Source: Streptomyces pactum
Lineage (GTDB): Bacteria > Actinomycetota > Actinomycetes > Streptomycetales > Streptomycetaceae
Direction of reading: 5' to 3'
Assembly (NCBI RefSeq): GCF_002005225.1
Contig: NZ_CP019724.1
Location: 186,001-250,000 of the forward strand
Length of the DNA: 64,000 bases
Shown: piece after piece, positions 58,870 to 64,000 of the stretch
How the letters are laid out: each line of letters starts with the position of its first letter
Numbering within the stretch: position 1 is the stretch's first letter
The notes under the pieces: generated by a model
What the model saw: only the letters and a program-made list of their open reading frames with translations
Databases searched by the model: none
What the model was told of the DNA's origin: nothing
Translations under genes and position numbers: made by a program

Positions 58870-59313
58870 GTGTTGAGCGCCGAGCGGGTACGGGCGGAGA
58901 CGTTCACCGGACTGCGGGGCGATCAGTTCGGCCGGCAGCCGAAGGCAGCCCGGGAACCTGGAGACGAGGGCTGCGGCCGGGGCCGGCCATGGCGGCTCCG
59001 CTGGCCGAGCAGGTCCTGCTGGTGGCCGTCTACTACCCCACGAACCTCACCATGCGGCAACTCGCCCCACTGTTCGACGTCCCGCCCACGACCGTGTGCC
59101 GGGTGAACCAGCGGCAAGGCCCGCTGCTCGCACTCGAGCCCGCCCGAGCCTCCCAAAACGCGGTCGAGCGGCTGTGTCCGCGCCCGCGTCGAGCACAACT
59201 TCTCCCGGACGAAGAACTACGAGATCCTCCGCCACTGCCGGCAACGCGGCGACGGCCTCCACCACCCCGTCCAGGCCGTCGCCCGCATGCACAACCTCAC
59301 CCTCGCCACGTGA
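58870..59313 (+). pseudogene. IS5-like (HTH/DDE_4) transposase remnant
   Basis: Frame pieces read VLSAERVRAETFTGLRGDQFG, LAEQVLLVAVYYPTNLTMRQLAPLFDVPPTTVCRV and, after loss of the catalytic middle, RVEHNFSRTKNYEILRHCRQRGDGLHHPVQAVARMHNLTLAT. These are the start and end of a transposase with at least one frameshift and a large deletion. Confidence 0.8.
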
Positions 59314-59500
59314 TCACTCGCCCGAACACCGCCCCGGCCTGCCTGACCACGGCTTTCTGCGACACCCTGCAGCCCCAACCAGGGGAGCTTGGCACGGGCG
59401 TCCGGGTGCTTCCGCTCGCCGCGCCCCACGGTCCTTCGTGCCGCCGCGCGGCCGTGCGTGGACTCGGACCGCGGGCCCTCCGGCCCGCGCCAGTCCGAGG

Positions 59501-59872
59501 TCAGGGCTTCCAGGTGCGCAGGAAGGAAGCGATGCGGGCGGCGGTGCAACGCGGGTTGTTCAGTTCGTGGGCGAGCGCGGTGAGCTGCTCGCGGGTGGGG
59601 CTGACCGGGATGTTGCTCGCCTCGAGGTACATGACGGCGGCAGCACAGGCGACGGTGAGGTTGGAGCGTTCCAGCCAGCGGCAACGGCCCAGGGTGTGGA
59701 CCAGGGCGGCGGCGCGGGCGTAGGGGCCGTCGTAGACGGGAGTGTCGAGCAGCTCACCACGATGGCGGGCGACGGCGGCGATGAGCACGCCGTAGTCGTC
59801 GGCAGCCGGATCGCGGTGGCCGGCCCGTTCTGCTACTTCGAGGATCCATGATTCGTCGACATGCAGGATCAC
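59501..59872 (-). CDS. Doc/Fic-like toxin component
   Basis: The 123-aa protein has the small Doc-type helical fold (YGVLIAAVARHRGELL, YARAAALVHTLGRCRWLERSNLTVACAAAVMYLEASN). The Fic motif HxFx(D/N)GN is degenerate (HTLGRCRWLERSN), as in many streptomycete proteins annotated as toxin components. ATG overlaps the antitoxin stop codon (ATGA), the classical toxin-antitoxin coupling. Confidence 0.78.
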   Translation of the reverse strand: MILHVDESWILEVAERAGHRDPAADDYGVLIAAVARHRGELLDTPVYDGPYARAAALVHTLGRCRWLERSNLTVACAAAVMYLEASNIPVSPTREQLTALAHELNNPRCTAARIASFLRTWKP

Positions 59873-60126
59873 GCGGCGACATCCGGCTGGGAGGAGGCGT
59901 ACGGGGCGTCGAGCTGCTGATCCAGATCGTCGAGGAACGAGCCGTGCTCGTCGATGAGCCGCTGGGCCGCGGCCATGCCTGCGGCGCGGGCGCCGGTCGT
60001 GTCCTCGATGATGAGCCGCTCCACGTACTTGTTGAAGTCCAGCCCGCGGGCGCGTGCGGCCGCCTTCCCGGCCTCCAGGGTGTTCTCTTCCAACCGGACC
60101 TGCGTCTGCTTCTTAGCGGAAGTCAC
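59869..60126 (-). CDS. Ribbon-helix-helix antitoxin
   Basis: The 85-aa protein starts VTSAKKQTQVRLEENTLEAGKAAARARGLDFNKYVERLI, an RHH-type DNA-binding N terminus, followed by an Asp/Gln-rich toxin-binding tail. The GTG start lacks a ribosome-binding site; TACCAT lies just upstream within a direct repeat CTGCTACCA-CCCTGCTACCA, suggesting a leaderless, autorepressed promoter. Confidence 0.8.
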   Translation of the reverse strand: MTSAKKQTQVRLEENTLEAGKAAARARGLDFNKYVERLIIEDTTGARAAGMAAAQRLIDEHGSFLDDLDQQLDAPYASSQPDVAA

Positions 60127-60266
60127 CGGTTCATGGTAGCAGGGTGGTAGCAGACGTGCAGGGAAAGCGGCGCGGGCCGCGCCCGCCGCAGGATGCCGGC
60201 GCATGTGATCGGCGGCAGCGGGCGCCCGAGGCGCGCCTCGGGCCGGGGCACTGGACTGTTACCGAC

Positions 60267-60305
60267 CCCGCGGGGGTCAGCCGGGTCCCGGCTGACCCCC
60301 GCGGG
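60267..60305. terminator. Strong terminator/cruciform palindrome
   Basis: CCCGCGGGGGTCAGCCGGG (60267-60285) is perfectly inverted at 60287-60305, downstream of the ABC permease gene and upstream of the toxin-antitoxin pair. Confidence 0.88.
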
Positions 60306-60330
60306 TGTTCCCGTCGTGGGCGTCGGGGTG

Positions 60331-61341
60331 TCAGGTCACTCGGCGGCGGATCCACCAGGCGCAGAATCCGGTCAGGGCCAGGGCGAGGCCGAGGAAGAGC
60401 CCGGTCTCGGCCCATTGCAGGGTCCAGAAGTTGCCGGCGGGCTGGTACGTCACCTGCTGCTGGTAGCCGAGGGCGCCGAGGTCGGCGACACAGCGGTCGA
60501 CTTGCTGCAGGGCGGGCGGGCCCGACTCGGTGCGCAGGCAGTCGGCGAAGGACGACGGCACCGGGGTCGGCTGACCGGCGGCATTCAGCGTCTGCTGGGA
60601 GGTGACCCAGGCCCCGGGCAATTCTTCGAGGTGCGCGACGATCTGCCTGGCTCCGTCCTGGATGCTGATGGGGGCGCCGTCGGGCTCGATCGGCACGGTG
60701 GTCCGGTCCGCGGGCGCCAGGTGGGACCGGATCCATGTCGGCACGGCGATCTGGACGGCGACGTAGAGGGCGAACGTGGTGGCCATCGCGGGCAGGGTGC
60801 GGCGGATGACCAGACCGAGGGCGACGCCCAGGACGAAGGCGAAGGCGGCATGGGCCATGGGGACGACACCCCGTGCGGCGAAGGCCACGGGGTCGAGCCG
60901 CGGGAAGTACGTGTCCGTCGCGCCACCGGCGTTGACGGCCCGGTCGATGGGGCTGCTCCACCAGCTCACCGCGAGGCTGGTCAGTCCGGCAGCGGCCATG
61001 GAGGCCGCCGCGCCGAGGCCCAGCTTGGTCGCCAGCCAGCGGGTGCGGGTGACGCCCTGGTTCCACGCGAGGTAGTGGGTGCCGGTCTCCAGTTCACGAG
61101 AGATCAGCGGCGCGCCCCAGAACATCCCGATGACCGCCGGCACGGCGAGCGCGACCAGCAGTCCGGTGTAGTAGAGGGTCTGGTCCGAACTGGAGACCTG
61201 GTCCACCAGGCTGCTGCCGGCCGTCCGGTAGAGGTCGGCCAGCCGCGGTCCGGTGACCACGAGGGTGACGGCGAGGGCAGCCACGGCGGCGAACAACACG
61301 GCGGCCTGGGTGCGGAACTGGCGCCAGGTCAGCCAGATCAT
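60331..61341 (-). CDS. ABC transporter permease of GntR-linked operon
   Basis: The 336-aa membrane protein has segments such as AAVLFAAVAALAVTLVVTG, YTGLLVALAVPAVIGMFWGA, MAHAAFAFVLGVALGLVI and a C-terminal FLGLALALTGFCAWWI; it starts MIWLTWRQFRTQ, common in streptomycete ABC-2 like permeases. ATG overlaps the ATPase stop (ATGA). The substrate is unknown; such operons usually respond to cell-envelope stress or lipophilic drugs. Confidence 0.88.
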   Translation of the reverse strand: MIWLTWRQFRTQAAVLFAAVAALAVTLVVTGPRLADLYRTAGSSLVDQVSSSDQTLYYTGLLVALAVPAVIGMFWGAPLISRELETGTHYLAWNQGVTRTRWLATKLGLGAAASMAAAGLTSLAVSWWSSPIDRAVNAGGATDTYFPRLDPVAFAARGVVPMAHAAFAFVLGVALGLVIRRTLPAMATTFALYVAVQIAVPTWIRSHLAPADRTTVPIEPDGAPISIQDGARQIVAHLEELPGAWVTSQQTLNAAGQPTPVPSSFADCLRTESGPPALQQVDRCVADLGALGYQQQVTYQPAGNFWTLQWAETGLFLGLALALTGFCAWWIRRRVT

Positions 61342-62234
61342 CGGAGTACCTCCAGTGCGGGTCGGGTGTCGCGTACCGCATCGGCGGGCCGGGTCATGTA
61401 GGCCAGGACGATGTCTTCCAGACCGAGAGGGCTGACGGTCCAGGACGGATCGTGGACCGCGGTGTCGGTGCGCACCAGGAGGGTGGTCTGCCGGTCGGTG
61501 TGGCTGGCGGTGATGACGTGCTGACCGGTCGGGAGTGTGTCGGGGTCCCGGCGCGGTCCGGTGAGCCGGTGGTGGCAGGCGACCAGGTCGTCGATGTCGC
61601 CAGCCACCTGTACCCGGGAGTCGACCAGGACGATGACGTAGTCGCAGGTCCGCTCCACGTCGGAGACCAGGTGGGAGGAGAGCACGACGCTCAGTTCGTG
61701 CTCGGCTACGGCCTCCATCAGGTCCTGCATGAACTCCCGTCGGGCGAGCGGGTCCAGGGCCGCGACCGGCTCGTCCAGGATGAGCAGTTCCGGGCGCTTG
61801 GCGATGCCCAGGGTGAGAGCGAGCTGCGCCCGCTGGCCACCGGACAGCTTGCCGGCCCGCTGCTTGGGGTCCAGACCAAGGCGACGGATCCGGTCGCGCG
61901 CCACGGTGTCGTCCCAGTTCGGGTTGAGGCGCTTACCTAAGTCAAGGTGGTCGGCGACGCTCAGCGCGGCGTAGATCGGGGTGTCCTGCGCGACGAAGCC
62001 GACCTTGGACAGCTGTTCCACGCCCTCGGCGGGACGGCCACCGCATACCTCGATGGTGCCGGCCGTCGGAGTCAGCATGCCGGAGGCCAGCTTCAACAAG
62101 GTCGACTTGCCGGCGCCGTTGGGGCCGACCAGGCCGACCACCCGGCCCTCGGGGACGTCCAGGTGGCAGTCCCGCAGCGCCCAGCGCTGCTTGTACCTCT
62201 TGCCCAGGCCCTGGGCTCGCAAGACAGCGCTCAC
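61338..62234 (-). CDS. ABC transporter ATPase of GntR-linked operon
   Basis: The 298-aa protein has Walker A GPNGAGKST, Q-loop FVAQDTPIY, signature LSGGQRAQLAL, Walker B LLILDEPVAALDP and SSHLVSDVERT. The arrangement GntR-ATPase-permease is the YtrA-type module. GTG start overlaps the GntR stop. Confidence 0.93.
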   Translation of the reverse strand: MSAVLRAQGLGKRYKQRWALRDCHLDVPEGRVVGLVGPNGAGKSTLLKLASGMLTPTAGTIEVCGGRPAEGVEQLSKVGFVAQDTPIYAALSVADHLDLGKRLNPNWDDTVARDRIRRLGLDPKQRAGKLSGGQRAQLALTLGIAKRPELLILDEPVAALDPLARREFMQDLMEAVAEHELSVVLSSHLVSDVERTCDYVIVLVDSRVQVAGDIDDLVACHHRLTGPRRDPDTLPTGQHVITASHTDRQTTLLVRTDTAVHDPSWTVSPLGLEDIVLAYMTRPADAVRDTRPALEVLR

Positions 62235-62623
62235 GCTACGTCCTCTCCGGCGGCGTTGTGAAACGTGTTCAAGAACAGCGCCTCGATGCTCTCGTCGTCG
62301 AGCCCGGCCAGGCGGGCCTTGGTCAGCCAGCGCTGCAGGTCCTTGCGCAGTGGCCCGTGCGCGGCGAGCGTGCCGTCGGCCAGCGTCCGGGTCACGAACG
62401 TCCCGACGCCGGGACGGGCGGCCACCAGGCCGTCGTGCTCCAGCTCGCGGTACGCCTTGAGCACCGTGTTCGGGTTGACCGCCATCTGCCTCGCCACGTC
62501 CTTGACCGTCGGCAGCCGGTCCCCCTCCTTCAGCAGGCCCAGGCGCAGTGCATGCCGAACCTGCTGGACCAGTTGCTGGTACGGGGACAGGCCGGACCGG
62601 CTGTTCAGGTGGAACTCAATCAC
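62231..62623 (-). CDS. GntR-family (YtrA-type) repressor
   Basis: The protein of about 130 aa has the GntR HTH (SPYQQLVQQVRHALRLGLLKEGDRLPTVKDVARQMAVNPNTVLKAYRELEHDGLVAARPGVGTFV) and a short C-terminal dimerisation region, as in the YtrA subfamily. I take GTG at 62623 as start because GGAGGAACC precedes it; ATG at 62635 overlaps that ribosome-binding site. It likely represses its own ABC operon. Confidence 0.9.
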   Translation of the reverse strand: MIEFHLNSRSGLSPYQQLVQQVRHALRLGLLKEGDRLPTVKDVARQMAVNPNTVLKAYRELEHDGLVAARPGVGTFVTRTLADGTLAAHGPLRKDLQRWLTKARLAGLDDESIEALFLNTFHNAAGEDVA

Positions 62624-62637
62624 CGGTTCCTCCATTT

Positions 62638-62658
62638 ATCTAGTTGCCTAGCACTATA
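62638..62658. promoter_or_regulatory. GntR operator/promoter candidate
   Basis: CTAGTTGCCTAGCACTATAG contains repeated CTAG and TATAG elements directly upstream of the gntR start, where a YtrA-type repressor would bind. Confidence 0.5.
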
Positions 62659-62971
62659 GCCCTCTCAGTCGACCAGCCGGCAAGGCGTGCACTGCGGGCG
62701 CCAGCCACCGACGGGAACCAGCCACGCATGGCCGACGCTCGCCAGACCTAAGCTCGGGTATCGAGAAACGACGGCACCCTCAAGTGATCAAGGCACCACC
62801 CACGGATGCTCATGTGATCGTGGAGGCACAGGTGCGTGACCACGGGTTTCGCCGGCTCAACGAACTGAAATCTGAAGACGCTGGCGCGAGGGGCAGTCGT
62901 TCAGCTCCATCGGGCGAGCGCTTCGCGATCTTCTTGATTCCACGGCGCGCGGGCAGCGTGGAGGTCTTCGA
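62659..62971. other. Intergenic region without supported gene
   Basis: A 70-codon open frame at 62784 lacks ribosome-binding site and family resemblance; nothing else is seen. Confidence 0.5.
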
Positions 62972-63223
62972 TCAGCCGCCCTTGTACTTCAGGTGAAGAG
63001 AGTCGAAGCCGTCGGCGTTGAAGTCATGGATCACATCCCGCACCCGGTCGTCACTGGTGAACGTCACCTCGGCGATCCTCGTCGCGGGCATGCCCTGAGC
63101 TGAGAGTAGGACCATCCGGGCCCGTCGCCAGGCCACCACCGATCCGGTGCCCCTGCGGATGATTCACAGCAGGCGCCGCCCCTCATCATCATCGATCTCT
63201 CGGACGCGTACTGGTTCTGCCAC
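62972..63223 (-). pseudogene. IS630-family transposase N-terminal remnant
   Basis: The frame reads VAEPVRVREIDDDEGRRLL, a TGA stop, then IIRRGTGSVVAWRRARMVLL, SAQGMPATRIAEVTFTSDD and RVRDVIHDFNADGFDSLHLK. This is the HTH start of an IS630 transposase with an in-frame stop and loss of everything after about 80 residues. It is probably the same IS type as the remnant at 42933. Confidence 0.85.
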
Positions 63224-63278
63224 CCGCACAGTCTCGCGGGCAGAGGGAGCATCCGGGTGAGGGTCCGCCGTGTCGGCG

Positions 63279-63791
63279 TCAGGCCAGCAGTTCCCGTAGC
63301 CACGATCGTTCCGCGCGGCTGGTGGTGCGGGCGATGGTGAGCATGCCGCGTCGATAGGGATCGTCGGTGTCCTCGGCGCCCAGGAGGCGGTCGCCATCGC
63401 GGAAGAAGCTTGCGGGCTGTTCCAGGAAGGCCAGTCGCCGGCGAAGGACCGCGTGCTGGTCGGCGAGGTCGGGAAGCTGGGAGAGAAAGGCCAGGACCGT
63501 GAAGTACCGGGTGCTGTCGCTGATGTTCAGGCCGTCGGCGTCCCGCAGCCGGCGCAGCAGCTCGGTGCGGCCGGCGGAGGTCAGGCTCAGGGTGTGTCGC
63601 TGGACGGCCGAGGCGCCTGGCTCGGCTCTGCGGTCGAGCAGCCCGGCCTTGACCAGGCGGTTGATAGCCGGATAGAGGCTGCCGTCGCTGACCGGACGGG
63701 CATGGCCGGACAAGTGCGCTATCCGGGGCCGTAGTTGGTAGCCGTGCAGTGGCCCCTCGGCCAGGAATCCCAGGATCGCGAGTTCCAGCAT
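63279..63791 (-). CDS. PadR-family regulator
   Basis: The 170-aa protein starts MLELAILGFLAEGPLHGYQLRPRI, then VSDGSLYPAINRLVKAGLLDRR, the PadR winged helix, with a C-terminal helical dimerisation domain (LAFLEQPASFFRDGD). The start at 63791 matches the family N terminus. It is divergent from an isochorismatase-like gene across a palindrome, so it probably represses both. Confidence 0.92.
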   Translation of the reverse strand: MLELAILGFLAEGPLHGYQLRPRIAHLSGHARPVSDGSLYPAINRLVKAGLLDRRAEPGASAVQRHTLSLTSAGRTELLRRLRDADGLNISDSTRYFTVLAFLSQLPDLADQHAVLRRRLAFLEQPASFFRDGDRLLGAEDTDDPYRRGMLTIARTTSRAERSWLRELLA

Positions 63792-63807
63792 GCTGCTAGT
63801 CTCACAC

Positions 63808-63833
63808 ATCGAAACGAGGTACCTCGAATCGAT
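63808..63833. promoter_or_regulatory. PadR operator candidate
   Basis: ATCGAAACGAGGT is followed by ACCTCGAATCGAT, an almost perfect palindrome centred on GGTACC between the divergent PadR and isochorismatase-like starts. Confidence 0.75.
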
Positions 63834-63846
63834 ATAAGGGGCGGGG

Positions 63847-64000
63847 ATGACGTATACCGAGGAATGGGTGACCGCGCGAGCGCGTGACGCCTACGAGCAC
63901 GGCCGGGCATCGTTCGACGTACGGCCCGAGCGCACGGCGCTGCTGGTCATCGACATGCAGGACGAATTCGTCCGCCCCGGGTGGAGCCCCTACTGGGTGC
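63847..64000 (+). CDS. Isochorismatase-like cysteine hydrolase, N-terminal fragment
   Basis: The visible 51 codons include RTALLVIDMQDEFVRPG, the N-terminal Asp-containing motif of isochorismatase/nicotinamidase-family hydrolases. The gene runs out of the window. GGGGCGGGG lies before the ATG. Confidence 0.85.
   Translation, partial: MTYTEEWVTARARDAYEHGRASFDVRPERTALLVIDMQDEFVRPGWSPYWV

Noticed and set aside
62784..62996. A 70-aa ORF between GntR and PadR genes
   Set aside because: No ribosome-binding site, no coding bias and no family resemblance.

Overview
The window is very high-GC DNA with strong GC3 bias, GTG starts, leaderless TAnnnT promoters, SARP, StrR and gamma-butyrolactone-type regulators. 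This points to a streptomycete or close actinomycete. No rRNA, tRNA or CRISPR array was seen. Most of it (about 1 to 55 kb) reads as one large secondary-metabolite locus; the right end is ordinary accessory chromosome with insertion-sequence remnants.

Region 1 (1-2.5 kb, minus): a 29-residue peptide gene with a strong ribosome-binding site, then a perfect hairpin, a HEAT/formylglycine-enzyme-like protein, a PhyH-type dioxygenase and one truncated gene. This looks like an undescribed small-peptide modification operon. Region 2 (2.7-12.2 kb): a glycosyltransferase, an exported alpha/beta hydrolase with Asp in the nucleophile position, a VOC protein, NDP-glucose 4,6-dehydratase, NDP-hexose 2,3-dehydratase, a CMD-family protein without its CxxC, a gamma-glutamyl-hydrolase-like protein without its catalytic His, and an ABC exporter. 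Region 3 (12.3-17.6 kb): StrR-like and AraC regulators, VOC proteins, a neocarzinostatin-family apoprotein and a response regulator.

Region 4 (17.7-26.2 kb) is the diagnostic core: GNAT acetyltransferase, adenylosuccinate-lyase homologue, glutamine-synthetase homologue, amidase, a 696-aa protein of unknown fold and a 2[4Fe-4S] ferredoxin form one operon matching the hydrazine cassette shared by fosfazinomycin and kinamycin/lomaiviticin-type clusters. Divergent from it is an O-methyltransferase-like protein with a degraded SAM loop, as in AlpH, which transfers glutamylhydrazine onto the polyketide. Region 5 (26.2-39.6 kb) is an angucycline-type type II PKS tailoring set: three FAD hydroxylases, two aromatase/cyclases, ketoreductase, ACP, TcmI/JadI-like cyclase, ABM-type oxygenase, SnoaL-like protein, PPTase and an acyl-CoA dehydrogenase. 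KS-alpha and KS-beta are absent from the window. The parsimonious reading is a glycosylated diazo- or hydrazine-bearing angucycline (kinamycin/lomaiviticin-like), with the ketosynthase pair elsewhere or lost.

Region 6 (40-55.2 kb) is regulation and precursor supply: two SARPs, two TetR/butyrolactone-receptor homologues, an AfsA-type synthase, an NmrA-type reductase, acyl-CoA carboxylase beta and epsilon subunits and a fourth FAD monooxygenase. Several promoters here carry related ARE-like palindromes, so these genes probably form one autoregulator-controlled regulon. Region 7 (55.3-64 kb): an IS5-family element with a -1 frameshift, aldo/keto reductase with divergent TetR, DUF1801 protein, transposase remnants, a Doc-like toxin-antitoxin pair, a GntR-ABC operon, and a PadR gene divergent from an isochorismatase-like gene cut by the window end.

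A striking general property is the density of short GC-rich tandem repeats, both between genes and inside three cluster genes.
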